The notes under the pieces: generated by a model
What the model was told of the DNA's origin: nothing
The model's database searches: none
The model's input: only the letters and a program-made list of their open reading frames with translations
Made by a program: the position numbers and the translations under genes
Assembly (NCBI GenBank): GCA_027559495.1
Contig: JAMXSV010000004.1
Location: forward strand, 2,965,001 to 3,029,000
From: Aurifilum marmelostoma
Taxonomy: Eukaryota; Ascomycota; Sordariomycetes; Diaporthales; Cryphonectriaceae
Direction of reading: 5' to 3'
Length of the DNA: 64,000 nucleotides
In this document: in pieces, positions 33,954-45,367 of the stretch
How the letters are laid out: each line of letters opens with the position of its first letter
Numbering within the stretch: the stretch's first letter is position 1

Positions 33954-33971
33954 GGGGGGGGCGCCCCCCCC
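33954..33971. repeat. Perfect palindrome G8-CG-C8
   Basis: Eight G, then CG, then eight C: an 18-base perfect palindrome roughly in the middle of the NDUFA2/MPC2 intergenic region. It could extrude as a hairpin, bind a C6-zinc type factor, or simply reflect slippage. Confidence 0.9.
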
Positions 33972-34308
33972 AACCTTTTTTCCCCTCAGGCGCTCCAACA
34001 TTAGCTGCTGAGCGGGTGCATCTATCCATATCGCCCGCCAACAGGACCCCCCAGAAGAACCCGAACCGTCCGTCGCCCAGCTCCTTTCATCGGACCCCGA
34101 ATCGACTACGTGATAAGGCTCACTTCTCAACCTCTCTTGTCTCTCGCTCTATCTCCGTGTCACAGTCACAAAACGCTCCGAGCAAGCCAGGAAAGAAAAT
34201 CCTCCGCTCCTTTTTTTCCTACTTCTTTCTCTTCTACCTTCTCACAGGTATCTATTGAAATTTTCCTATACCCAATCTCCGGCACAGGAACCCCCCGCGA
34301 CCGGAACT

Positions 34309-34339
34309 AAAAAAAGAAAAAAAAAAAAAAAAAAAAAAG
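34309..34339 (+). repeat. A-rich tract before the MPC2 start
   Basis: An almost pure A tract including 22 consecutive A, ending about 11 bases before the MPC2 ATG. If transcribed it gives a poly(A) leader, which may bind poly(A)-binding protein. Its length is also prone to sequencing error. Confidence 0.75.
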
Positions 34340-34349
34340 AAATAGAAAG

Positions 34350-35006
34350 ATGGCTCCCACGACCAACTTCGCCCGCGCTGCAAGGCCGCTCTTCTCCTCG
34401 ACCTCAGCCGCCTTCCAGACCCGCGCCGCCTTTTCGCGCGCCTCGCCTTTTGCCCGCCAGCAGGTCTACCGCCGCCAGGAGTGGAGCCGGAGATGGCAGA
34501 GCACCACGGCCGAGGGCGGCGCCCAGCAGAGCTGGTTCAAGCGCATGTGGGATAGCCCTATCGGCCTGAAGACGGTGCACTTCTGGGCTCCTGTCATGAA
34601 GGTATGTTGAAAACATCGTATCTGCCTTCTGCGCATTCGCTTGCGGGGCAGCAGACAACAGAGCAAGTGTGTATGCGCGCGTGGGAGGAGAGATTACTGA
34701 CGACGACCTCTTCTTCTGCAGTGGGCCCTCGTCCTCGCCGGTGTTTCCGACTTTGCCCGCCCCGCCGAGAAGCTCTCTCTGACCCAGAACGCCGCCCTGA
34801 CGGCCACCGGCTTCATCTGGACCCGCTGGTGCCTGATCATCAAGCCCAAGAACTACCTGCTCGCCGCCGTTAACTTCTTCCTCGGCGTCGTCGGCATCAT
34901 TCAGGTCTCCAGGATCCTCATCTACAACGCCAGCCAGAAGAAGACCGTCGAGGGCAAGGTGGAGGCCGCCGTCGAGGAGGTCAAGGATGCGGTCAAGAGC
35001 TCGTAA
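34350..35006 (+). CDS. MPC2: Mitochondrial pyruvate carrier subunit (MPC2 type)
   Basis: Part of the MPC heterodimer that carries pyruvate across the inner mitochondrial membrane. Exons 34350-34601 and 34722-35006 join in phase 0 (gtatgt...cag, 120-bp intron), giving 178 residues. Residues 1-50 form a basic, Arg/Ser/Ala-rich presequence typical of mitochondrial import. The carrier domain follows: SPIGLKTVHFWAPVMKWALVLAG across the splice junction, GVSDFARPAEKLSLTQN, ATGFIWTRWCLIIKPKNYLL, AAVNFFLGVVGIIQ. This pattern with three short helices fits MPC2/MPC3 rather than MPC1. A charged helix forms the C-terminus (KKTVEGKVEAAVEEVKDAV), an extension often seen in fungal copies. It shares its upstream region with NDUFA2. 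Confidence 0.95.
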
Positions 35007-36140
35007 AGAGCGTTCTTCGGACATTTGGAAACGTGAGGGCATGAGGTCGACTTGTCAGGACGCGGACTGGTTAGCGTTCGTGAGCCAGGACGATACTCAG
35101 TGTAGAGAAAGATGACAGACGTGGTGCGGGCAGGTTCAGGACCCGGAGGAGTGAGATGTGAGGGAAGCAGCTCAGAACGAAGAAGGGAGAGTCTGGCAGA
35201 TATGTCGAGCAAGAGCGAAAGAAAACATGAACTCACTGTCCGAAAGTCATGGACGGCTGTAGACACAGCTATGGATGAGGGTTCCCATCTGGCGTGTGAC
35301 GCAGGTTGTTTCTTGCTTCTCTGGGAGTGTATTACACCATACACCAATGCGAGGTAGGCCACTGTCTCTATAGAAATCGTGTGTGTGTTCGCGGCCGGCG
35401 CGCTGCTATTTTCATGACATTAGAGCAATGAAAAGAGATCAAATGTAGATGAATGAAAAACTCGCTTTGATCGCTAGTAGAATCTTTGCCCTACGTGTAT
35501 TGCTGTAGAGCGCGCCTTGAAAGACGTGATTCTTTTCATTGTCGACTACGAGTACGAGTAGGCGACAGGACCCACCACCAGACAAAACATACCGGCCCAG
35601 GGTGAACCGCACGCACCCTATTCGGCCTCACAAGCTATTAGACAAGGCTTGACAAACACACTGCCCGACATCCAGAACGAACCGTCTCTCATGTAAGGTA
35701 TTCAGAACGCCAATTCTCGATTGCAAGTTCTCCTACGCCAAAGTCGAAAGAAAAACTGTTGTCCTTTCCTCTTCACCCTAGTGCTGTGCAACTCAATTGT
35801 CTCATGGTACATGTGTCCGTGTCGTTAACGCGTATCAACTCGCCCACCGTAATCTCTTCCGCTTCTCATCGTTCAAGGTCGAGAGTCCGTCCGCTCGCGC
35901 TACCTTCCGCTTCGTCCGTCCGGATAGAGGTGGAACTGCGTAGAAGTATTTCGGCGGTAACCGTGAAAGCCAGCCCAGCTTTTCCGCTCCTGGGAGTTGC
36001 GCTCTCCGACCGTGCCATGCTGCCTCTGCTTCCCCATCCCCTGCTTCGTGCTGAGCTTTCGCTTTATTGTTGCACCACGATAAGAGACAAGGTAGCATCA
36101 TCAACCTTTGCGGCAGACTTCTCTTCCGGCCCGTTCCGCT
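35007..36140. other. Intergenic, MPC2 to SKT5 3' side
   Basis: Between convergent genes. A plus-strand frame at 35759-36364 and short minus-strand frames are open but Ser/Leu-rich without any domain. I do not call a gene. Confidence 0.4.
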
Positions 36141-36713
36141 CTAAGGCATCTCTTCGTCCGGAGAAGGCTGAGTATCAAGCACTGGCGTACAAATCGACGT
36201 GTGCGGCGGAACCGCTGGCGGCGGAGACTCAGCAAGAGGTTCGAGCGAGGCTGCTGCTGGTGCTGCGTTGCTTGACGGAGTACATATTCGCACAGGTGGC
36301 GACGTACTACGTGCCCTCATCATCAATTCCATCTCTGTCATCTGCGTCGGCATATCGTAGCTAAAGCTGCGGACAGACGGCAACATTCTCGGCCGCTGTG
36401 GATGCGCCTGCTCCTCCACCTGTTGATATCGCTCTCTGATCATCTGGCTTTTTCCCCGTGTCAACTGGCTCGTTGATCTCGTTGAGGACAACGAGCTCAC
36501 CCTGCTCGTCGCCCGGATCGAAGATAGCGGAGACGGCGTTTCTGGTCGTCCATGCGGACCGGGAGTCGCCGTGCGCCGCGCGACCGTACCGCCACGGTCG
36601 AGGGGTCTCACAAGGCCTCGATAGGTTATGTCGTTGACACCTGAATTTCGCCTTGGTGCTAGCCCTGGGATGGGGCCGACAGGAACAGAGGGCTCAGTGA
36701 CAGCTGTGACACA
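36141..36713 (-). other. 190-codon open frame directly after the SKT5 stop
   Basis: Starting right after the SKT5 TAG (36716-36714), the same frame stays open for 190 codons to a stop at 36141. The translation is protein-like: VGPIPGLAPRRNSGVNDITY, RGLVRPLDRGGTVARR, then Ser/Thr/Pro/Arg-rich sequence with SFSYDMPTQMTEMELMMRAR, ending PSPDEEMP. There is no in-frame ATG near its beginning. It could be a stop-readthrough extension, an exon of another transcript, the remnant of an ancestral longer C-terminus, or a chance open stretch in GC-rich DNA. Extension would bury the CaaX box of SKT5, so normal translation should end at the TAG. Confidence 0.3.
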
Positions 36714-39634
36714 CTACATCACGCTGCACTCGCCCTCCTGCTGCTGACCAATCTTGCTGCGCGTGATGCGTTCGCGCTGGCGAGGACCGTTCTTGCCGGA
36801 GCGTTTAAGCTCTTCAAGGCGCTCGCGGGCTTTGGGAAAGTCCTGGGCTGTTGACAGATGTCAGTTCATGGCTTACATATACTCGGTTAGATCTACAGGT
36901 GGTGGCGGCCGTAGACTTACCAGCAGCTCTCCAGTACCATCTCTTCGCATCCTCCATATTTGCAGGAACACCGATGCCCATTTCCGTAAAGTATCCCATG
37001 GCGTATTCGGCCTTGGCCAGCCCTGCCATTGCAGCCTTGCGCGCCCACAAGTATGCCTCGGTATCGTTCTGGCCGAGGACATTATCGCTGCCCGTCAGAT
37101 ACCATCCGCTGAGGGCCAGCTCCGACTGGTGCTCGCCCTGCTCCGCCGCCTTGGAATACCACATGATAGACAGCCGCGGGTCTATTGGGCAGCCCATGAG
37201 GCCGTACTCGTACGCGCAGCCCAGGCGGAATTGGCTGAACTTGTAGCCGAGCTCTGCGCCCTGCTTGAAGAGCTGGAATGCATAGGCTGAGTCCCGAAGG
37301 ATCACGTCGTTTGGTCCGGCACTCTCGTACAAGAGGCCGAGTTCGTGTAGCGCGTGAGGGTTCTCAGCATCGGCAGCCTCTGCGGCGCGCTTGAGCCAGG
37401 AAATGGACTCCCGAGGGTTCCTCTGCTGACCCAGAAGCCCCTTGAGCAGAATCATGCCGACCTTGTACATGGCTGGGGTGTCGCCCAGCGTTGCCGCTCG
37501 CTTGTACCACTGCATAGCCTTCAGTGGATCCCTGCGCGTACCGCCGCCTTCCTCGTTGCCGATTTCACAGCACACTGCTGTACGGTACGCCGCTGCTGGA
37601 TGGCCCAGCTTCGCTGCCGACTGATACAACGTGAAGGACTCTTTGTTGTCTGATTCTCCAAACATGCCCTTTCCGATGGCATCGGCAAGCGTGAACATGG
37701 CCTCGGCATTTTGCGCATTCGACAGCTTCTTCAGGATCTTCTGCGCATCTAGCAGATAACGCTCACGGGCCTTGGCGCGCGCCTTTGGATCAGGCAAGTT
37801 AGGCACAAGAACATCAGCGGCTTCCATTAGTTTCTTAGCCAGACGGAAAGCAGACTGCTGATCTTGCGAGTTGGCCTTGACCCTGCTCCTGAGCTGTTCC
37901 AGCTCCTCTGACGTGACGCTTGGTTCTTGTTGGCGCGCGGCGCCCGGACGCGCTGGGCTGTTCTGCATGGGAGCAGAAGTAGGCGCCGGGGCAGGCGCAG
38001 GTGCTGGACTAGGAGCTGCTGCCGGCAGACCACCGTAATTACGCACAGGCGGTGGTTTGCTGGCCAGCGAACCCGGTATGTGCCCTGCTCTGACAGGAGC
38101 AGGATGAGACGGCAGCGTGTCTGCATTAGGAGGCGAGGGCTGATGCCCTGGTCGCACTGGTGGTGTTCTTGGATTAACAGGCAGTCCTCCACCAACTGGG
38201 CTAGGTCGGTTCGGCATCTGATCATATTGGGCCTGATAGCCCATCGGCGGCATTGGAGGAGCATCTGGTGCCATTTCGAAGACTGCTTCTTGTGACGCGC
38301 GCAGGTCAGGTTGCGACTTACTCTTGCTGAGCTCTGGGACTCTGTTCGGCCCCCGTTGCGCTTCTAGGCCTCCGTTTCGCAGTGACAAGTCCAGAGAGTT
38401 GCGTCCTGCGGGCGCAGCATCGAAGTTGGGCAGCTCGGGCTCAGGTGGCTGCTGCTGCTGTGGCGGATACCCATTGGCTCCTCCGTCGTCGTAGTAATCG
38501 TCGTAATACCCGCCATCGTAGTACTCCTGCCCATAGCCATCATATCCACCATATCCTCCCTGAGGCGGTGGCATTGGTGGCGGCGGGCCTCGCTGCTGAG
38601 GATACATTCCCTGAGGCGGTGGTCGGTGCGCTTGGGAGGTTGCTGGTCGAGGAGGTGGCGGCATTCCACGGCCCATCTGATTGCCATAGGGAACGGAGTC
38701 TGCCCGCTGGGGCACAGCTAGGTCAGGCGGTCCGTCCATGTGCGCGGGCATCGTTCTCGTTCTCGAAGGTGGTCCAAAATCTTGATCTGGGTAGTCGCCA
38801 TATCCTGCTCGTTGAGGTGGTGGAGGACCCCTTCGCTGATCTGGATAGCCCTGTGGCGGGTAGTTGCGCGGGGGGCCCGGGGGACCTCGCTGAGAGTCCA
38901 AAGACGGTCTCGGGCCGTAGTCATCGTTGGAACGACCTCGCACAGGGGGTCTGCCTTTAGGTTTCTTTGTGTCAATATCCAGGGAACCCATCTGGGTCAA
39001 GATCTGTTGTTCTGCATCAAGATTTGTTTTCCGTTGTTTGCCTGGGAATGTCGGGAATGGGCTGTCGCCGAATCCTGGCTGTCCTGGAGATTTTTGAGAC
39101 TCGATGAGTGGCTGTCTCGGACGGTTCACTTGACCGTAGTTAGACGTATATGCCAAGAGCAGAAAGAGAAACAGCGAACGCTGGTGAAGACTTACTGAGC
39201 GGATCGGAGTTGGGCTGCGCAAAGGGCGGAGGCCGTCCTCTCCCTGGGCCAGCTCCATTGACGGGAGGGCGACCAGGGGCCGAGGGTCCTCCGGCATAAG
39301 GACCGCGATGACCATCAGCAGTCGGAGGTCGTGGGATAGGACCTCCACGACCTCCATTCATAGGCGGTCCTCTCCCAGGACCACCCCGTCCTGGCCCTGG
39401 CCCATACGGATCACGAGGCGGCGGCGGGCCGCGCTGGCCATAGCCATCGTCGTAGGAGGCCCCGTAACCCTGATCATAGCCATCCTGTTCGTAGCCGTAC
39501 TGGTCGTACCCATAGTCGCCCTGGTACTGATCGTATTGGGGGTTGCGTGGTGGAGGTGGCCCCCCAGTGTACTGGCGCTGTGGTGGGGCTCGAGGCGGCC
39601 CAGGCTGACCTTGATAGCCTCCTTGGTATGCCAT
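36714..39634 (-). CDS. SKT5: Chitin synthase activator, SKT5/CHS4 family (Sel1 repeats)
   Basis: Recruits and activates class IV chitin synthase at polarised growth sites and septa (family knowledge from yeast Skt5/Chs4). Exons 39634-39196, 39128-36921 and 36847-36714 give 926 residues. Intron 2 is firm (gtaagt...cag, 73 bp); intron 1 (67 bp, gtaagt) has a good branch ctaac but an unusual aag acceptor, so its 3' end is uncertain by a few residues. The N-terminal half is Pro/Gly/Tyr/Asp-rich and disordered (GGYDGYGQEYYDGGYYDDYY). From about residue 510 come helical Sel1-like repeats: EAMFTLADAIGKGMFG, HPAAAYRTAVCCEIG, DPLKAMQWYKRAATLGDTPA, DPRLSIMWYSKAAEQGEHQ, NMEDAKRWYWRAA. The last exon ends QQEGECSVM, a CaaX farnesylation box (C923), as in yeast Skt5. 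Its upstream region is the 4.3-kb gap to CBP4. Confidence 0.92.
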
Positions 39635-42600
39635 CTGTGCTAATCTTCGAGGAAGTATCGCCTCCTGCTCGACTCCTCTCCTTCCTCTCGACTCTGTTCA
39701 GTCCAGTCCTGCTGACCCGCTGCTGGTACAATTTTTGCCTGCCTGCTAGGCTCTTGGGTCTAAACTTGTAGTAGGTCAAGTCTCGTATTAGTCCATCGGC
39801 CGGACCAGTGATCGAAAGGAAAGCAGCTGAAGATGTAGGAGCAGGAGGAGTTGGTCGTGATTGTGAGTGCAGCGAAGCACTTTGCGTGATTCGTAAGTGA
39901 TTCGGCCAGGCACCCAAAGACAGAGGCTCTTGTGACTGTTGCGAAATGGTGGCCGGAGTGTTGCTGTTGAATACAACAGGAGAGCGCCTTGAACGGTGAC
40001 TGTCTGCGTTTTGCGACGCGAAAAGGTGCTGCAGGAACAGTCTGGCTGCGCCGCAGAGGAAGTAATGTCGTTGGGAAACGGCCGAGTCGTTGTGGCAGTC
40101 AGTATGCGGTACTGGTGAGCGAGATCCAGCCTGTAAAAAGAAGGAAAGGCAGATCAAAAACGGAATTAAAAAAAAACAAAATCAATGCTATGCGATCCTG
40201 AAGCAGAAAGAAGAAGAGACGAGCTTGAGAATCGGGGTGGATATGAGCTGCTTGACTGTCGTGAAATGGGTGTGGAGACCAGAAGAGAAGTCGAAGTGGA
40301 AGGCGTTGAGCAGGTGAGGCCACCAGCAGCCTAGTGCGATGGGGGGCGGGCTGGATGGAGTCAGACTGGGGTGGGGAAGGACTTGCTGGGACCTGCAGCA
40401 TGGAGAATGGCACTCTGCATAGGCCCCTGGACCAGGGCTCTGACAGGGGTTTTGCAGGGGTCGATTTGGAGACAAGGCAGTGTATGTGCTGGCCGGGGCT
40501 GGTGTGAGAGACACTCTGGGGCTGGGGTGGTGGGTGCTGAGTTGTTCGCTTCAGACCACATAGGCCAGTAACGGGCCAACCGCGAACGCCTCGCACATTT
40601 CCCGCTACTACATACTTCGTAGTAGATTGTATGTAAATTACATGTCATGCATTTTCTTGTGTGGCTAGAAACCAGCCGACCTTGTCTACCCATTAATATG
40701 TCTGTAGACGGTGCCCGATTCTCTTTTCTTTACACAAAAGTTATACTTACAACATAATAAAGTAATACATAAGAGAGCCGCTACTGCAGACCAAGGCCTC
40801 GGTAACATCCCGGGCCTGTCGACTCGGGAAGATCCCTCATGGCGATCATTTCCGCTTCTCTTGTTGGGATCTCCGATGCTGTAGCACCTTTTTCTTTTTC
40901 TTGGTTCAGGTTCAGTACCCTCACTTCTGTGACAGTCCACAACAAAAAAAAAACCCCCCTTGTCATGTTCATCAGCGCCTGAGTATGCCCTGGGTCATCA
41001 GGGCGACAGTTGTCCCTCCGCGACCCCGCTTGACTGCAGTCCTGTGAGACATGACAGCCGCCGATTCCGCCGCCCCCAGGCCTTTTTCTTTATTGTCTGA
41101 CCAGGTTGACAACAATTTAGGAAAGCCAGGAGCATCACTTCTGGTCAGAAGGTCCAAGCTGGCCATGTCCTTGTTGCCGTCGCCAATTCCGCCTCACCCA
41201 GCCAGCCCGTCGGTCTTGTATCTTATAATTCAGTCTCTTATTGATCATTCGCGCAGAGACGCCATTTTCGGGTTCTTCTTTATATTTATCACGCATTGAA
41301 GGACCAGTTCCTGCATACCCCGGGGCCTCAACCGGTATTTGTATCAGGCCGAACCATAGGGGCTGGTGATTGGACTCCCCAGAATCCTGGTCCCAGGGTG
41401 CATGCTGGCACTTTTGTGTGCTTCAAACCGCGCAACCCCAGTGACCCAGCTCGAAAGCATACCTGCCGAATTTCGGAGACAATTGGAAACCTGGACCGGC
41501 GCTGTCGCAGAATCAACAGTCCCGTCAGCTTCCGGTCGACTTCGTCTCGAAAGAGTCGAAAAGAGTCGCGGCCTTTTAAACTTTTGATTCTCGAAAGCAT
41601 GGGGCACACTTGAACGCGTCCAAACTCTAACTCGGCTGTCAGCCTGGTGCTCCGCCCGGGCAGTGCCCAGCGCGAGCCTCTCACATGCCCCGGCATCTGC
41701 GTTCTGTGTTGACTTTTTGCAGTTCATTTCGATCCGTTGTCTCTTGCTGTCAGATACCAAAAATTGTCTTCTTTTTTTTCTTTCTTGTTCTCTTTTTGTT
41801 CGCCTATAACAGCCGATCTTGCAACAAAGTACTATTGACGGCTCAAATCCCACAGCCTCACGAGACAAAGTCGTACCGAAAACTTAATGCTTATGCTCGT
41901 ATCCTGGGCGATGCGGACGGCCTGAGGCTGTGGGGCTACGTCCTGGCGAAACGTCAATCACTCAGCTTGCAAGCCATGTCAAAGGGTCTCACGCAGCATC
42001 TGTCATCAGGGAAGGAGTGGAGAAGGCCCTTCAGTCATTCAGTCAGGCAGACGAAGAGGCAGCCATTCGTCGAAGCAAAAAGAGGAGGTTTGGGCGGCTT
42101 CAATGACGCTTCCTAATTTCATCCTCGGTGACAAGACGCCACCCACCTACCAACCACTGCATCTCCTCTTCACTCACTGGGGCTGTAGCCTAGGTAGGCT
42201 GCGCCTGCCCGCGCCAGATAGATTAGGCCTTGTGACCACTCACAGCCGCGAACGGGCCATTGCCTGGTGTGTACTTTAACCCACTCGTCACCACAAACGC
42301 ACAGTCCACGCTCACTGATTGCATTGGATCAAATACTTCCACGTGAAACTTGATTTCATGCCCCGGCGGCCCCAGCCCAGACGCCTTTGCCAAATGGGAG
42401 GGCCAGGATCCGCGAAAGGGATCGTCGCTAGAGACGTTGCACTACCGTCGCATGAACCTTGGGTAACAGCACCTCCCGCCCATCTCCCAATTCATTGCCA
42501 CCCCACCCATCATTACAAGCCACATGTCACCCTGCGTTTTGATTATAAGCCACACGATCTTCATCAAAGGAGGAGGGCCTCCGGCCAGCGAATTATGCAC

Positions 42601-43931
42601 GTGTACAGATGTAGGTGGCTGTGAGTGCTTGGCTAGTACTAAATGCCAACCGCGTCATTTTGGCAAGTCTATGTAGGTACAGCGCTTGCAGCGTCGTATT
42701 TTGATTCAGCACAACCCGCCTGTCAGTGTCTATCCCGTACCGAGCCAAGGGATTCATGCAGCCACCAGTCAACCGTGCTGTGCACTACAGTGCTTGCGGG
42801 CGGTTAGTACCGACTTTAGCTGCGGGACCAGGCATGGTGGGACAGATCTAAACCATGCTGAGAGCACGGTCGCCGTTGAGCCATGTGTATCCACTCACGG
42901 TTTGGCCAAGGGGCAGGCGCCCCAAGCATTCTTCGATTTGTCTCGTGCGTCACAGACAGAAGACTTGCGCTTTCTGTTGGCATATCAGATCAAATCGAAT
43001 CATGTCTTGAGTCCGTAGTCTGTAGGCTTGTGGCGATGTCCAGTCGTGACAAAAGACGAACCTAGAATATGTGGAGGTTGCTCGTCCAGGCTGGAGTGTG
43101 GTTCATTTGGCTACACGTCGATCTCAGGTTTCTCCATCGAGTTTGAAGTCGAAGTGGCCTACACCACACGCTGCTGAAGGAGCGGATGCTTACTTAGTAG
43201 TAGCCCCTCATGACCACGGGTATGCCATTTTGAAGTGGGGTACAGGTAGCAAGTACTGTCAAGATATATACCTGTGCAGGAAACTATCCTTCCGTCATCT
43301 CAACCTTAGCATTGGGCCCGGCCACGTCGCAATAGTCCACTTCCCTTGGCATTCACCCAGATGCGGGAGCTCCTATCCTGCCGGGCAGAGGCGGTTCATC
43401 ATCTCTTAGACGAGATTTGTAGTAAGAGTGCATCAAAACGCAGCAGCTTCAGCTCAAGATCCAGGTCCTTGAAATGACAAAACGAAGGCAGTAGTCCCGC
43501 ATTCGGGATGGGATTTCAGCTGGTCTTGGAAACCATGCGATTGCGCGGCTGGCTAGGGTATATACACATGTCGCATGAAGCACGAAAGTGTTCCGTGTTC
43601 AACTTGCACATGGCTCAACCGATGAGAGGCGTTGTGCGTAAGAATAAGCACAATGGGGGATTGGGCTGAAGCGAATTTCTTCGTGGCTGCGCTGTGGTTG
43701 GACGCAGCAAGCTGTGATGGGCTTGCTTCAGTGGGTCTTTGTTAGGGACGAGGCCAATGGGAGCGCCGCCGTTGCCAATTCCGCCGCCCGGCGCGCCGAT
43801 TTTCTCAGTGCTACATCAAAGACGTCACGAGCAGTACTACCTACTCATCCGCCGCCCACTCGACTTCGTGAAATTGGCCTTGCCATTGATGTACAGCTTC
43901 TTCACAGTCTTCTTTCCTTCCAGTCGCAAAT
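39635..43931. other. Large gene-free interval of 4.3 kb
   Basis: Divergent intergenic region between SKT5 (-) and CBP4 (+). I found no domain, conserved motif or credible spliced gene on either strand. Frames up to about 170 codons exist but are low-complexity or hydrophobic artefacts. Part of it must be a long SKT5 promoter and leader; the leader region 39640-40160 is Cys/Ser-coding shadow only. Confidence 0.45.
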
Positions 43932-44452
43932 ATGCCGAAAAAACCAGTAAACTGGGGAATGATGGCCAAGATGTTTGTCGGGTAAGGGGAAAAGTCCTGA
44001 AGTGCTGAAAATTTCCCAACCAGATCGATTCCATGAGACTGACACACAAGGCATGGCAGCGGCGCGGCGATATGTGTCGGCGGCCCAGCGCTCACATACT
44101 ACGTGTCGCCGACCGAGGAAGAGCTCTTCAAGAAGTACAACCCAGACCTACAGAAGAAGAGCCTCGAGAGGCGGGAAGAGAGGCAGCAGGAATTTGACGA
44201 TTTTGTGAGCAAGCTGAAGGAGTACTCAAAGTCGGACAAGCCCAGTATGCACTTTACCCTCTCCACCTCTCCCGAACCTTCTTAGACGACAACTGTTGAC
44301 TTTTGAGAACAGTATGGGTAGTGCAGGCGGAAGCGGCAGAGGAGGAGAGGAAGATGAGGCGGATGCAGGCCATCAGAAGCCGCGAGGAGGAGCGGGTCAG
44401 GAAAGAAGCATTGAGGAAGGAGTTGGGATTATCGACGGACTCGAGCAAGTGA
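43932..44452 (+). CDS. CBP4: CBP4, cytochrome bc1 assembly factor
   Basis: Inner-membrane factor that, with Cbp3 and Cbp6, helps newly made cytochrome b into complex III (yeast knowledge). Exons 43932-43981, 44060-44244 and 44313-44452 (introns 78 and 68 bp; gtaagg...cag and gtatgc...cag) give 124 residues. Splicing restores the family sequence: KPVNWGMMAKMFVGGAAICV, GGPALTYYVSPTEEELF, KKYNPDLQKKSLERREERQQ, EFDDFVSKLKEYSKSDKP-IW, then a Lys/Arg/Glu helix (EEERKMRRMQAIRSREEERV). One membrane helix at about residues 10-29 is followed by a charged tail facing the intermembrane space. For intron 1 I preferred the cag at 44059 over an aag nine bases earlier, because only the former gives the compact VGGAAICVGGPAL helix. 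Confidence 0.93.
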
Positions 44453-45367
44453 AAGTACGCTGTGCACGAAGACCTCGGATCTAAATCGCATTATTGAGCA
44501 ACGAGATGGCATACGGCGTACGGCAGGTTGGACGGCGCTCAGGAGTACCTGGCCAGCATTGAATTTGGGCGACTGGGCGGAAAAGGCGGGTTTTGAGATT
44601 TCAATGAGCCTGCAGGCTTCAGCGAGGAAGAAAAGGAAAAGAAAAACCAATCGCCCCTCTGTCATATTAACTTAATGTTTTACTAATGAAGCAACCCTTT
44701 CGATCTTCTATCAAGACAAGACAAGGTCTTGTTGAACATTCGAGTGCTCAGTACGCCTGCTACAGTACTCTCGTCTCATATTGCTGCTGCTGTAGCTAGT
44801 CGAGTTGGGTGGATGGGATGGGAAACAGCCAGTGAGTTTGTAAAATGGTCCGTGCTTTTCCAGGGTTGCTGTTTGGCGGCTCAGCGTAGGTCGCGAATGC
44901 TGTAAACGGCTGGCTGGCGGGGTGGGCAGCGGGCGGCAGGCTCCAGTCTCGGGGATCACGTGGGCGAAATCTTTCTCGCACCAAACCTCGACTACCCACC
45001 TCATCACCTTTCTGCAATACAACGACGCCGTCGACGAGTACGAGCAGATTGAGAAAAGTGAGTATACTGAACCTCTGATCTAATCTTGTCATGATGAATT
45101 TTTGGGTGCTGCATGCCAATTTTGGCAGGGTTGAAGAGTCTGGCTGGCTGGCAGAGGGCAGGGAAAAGCTGGGCGGAGTCAGGCAGGACTCTGCAGTGCA
45201 GTCAGTGCAACAGGGAAAATGCAGCAGTAACTGACATGGAGCTTCCAACCACAGTCAGGCACACCACCTGGAAATCTACTCCGACCACACTTCCCCTCCC
45301 AATCTCTCTCCTCCTTTGTCTCCTTCTTTGTCTTCTCGACACACCGACAACTCACATCTGAACAAAG
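44453..45367. promoter_or_regulatory. EGD1 upstream region, possible leader intron
   Basis: No gene supported. A strong donor gtgagt at 45060 follows an AC-rich, leader-like stretch, and cag acceptors occur before the EGD1 ATG (for example near 45254). A 5' UTR intron is therefore possible, as is common in highly expressed fungal genes. A pyrimidine-rich stretch (45290-45345) precedes the start. Confidence 0.4.

Larger units (their letters stand above)
33569..34349. promoter_or_regulatory. Shared NDUFA2/MPC2 divergent promoter
   Basis: The 781 bp between the two start codons must carry promoters for both genes, whose products work in mitochondrial pyruvate use and respiration. It contains a perfect 18-base GC palindrome (33954-33971), a pyrimidine-rich stretch (34120-34255) and an A-rich leader just before the MPC2 ATG. 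I see no clear TATA box. Shared regulation is an inference from arrangement. Confidence 0.5.

Noticed and set aside
35759..36364. 201-codon plus-strand frame near the SKT5 3' side
   Set aside because: Ser/Leu/Arg-rich with no domain, and it overlaps the better minus-strand frame. I could not support a gene.
44051..44059. AAG acceptor for CBP4 intron 1, adding three residues
   Set aside because: The cag nine bases downstream keeps the frame and gives the family's compact membrane helix.
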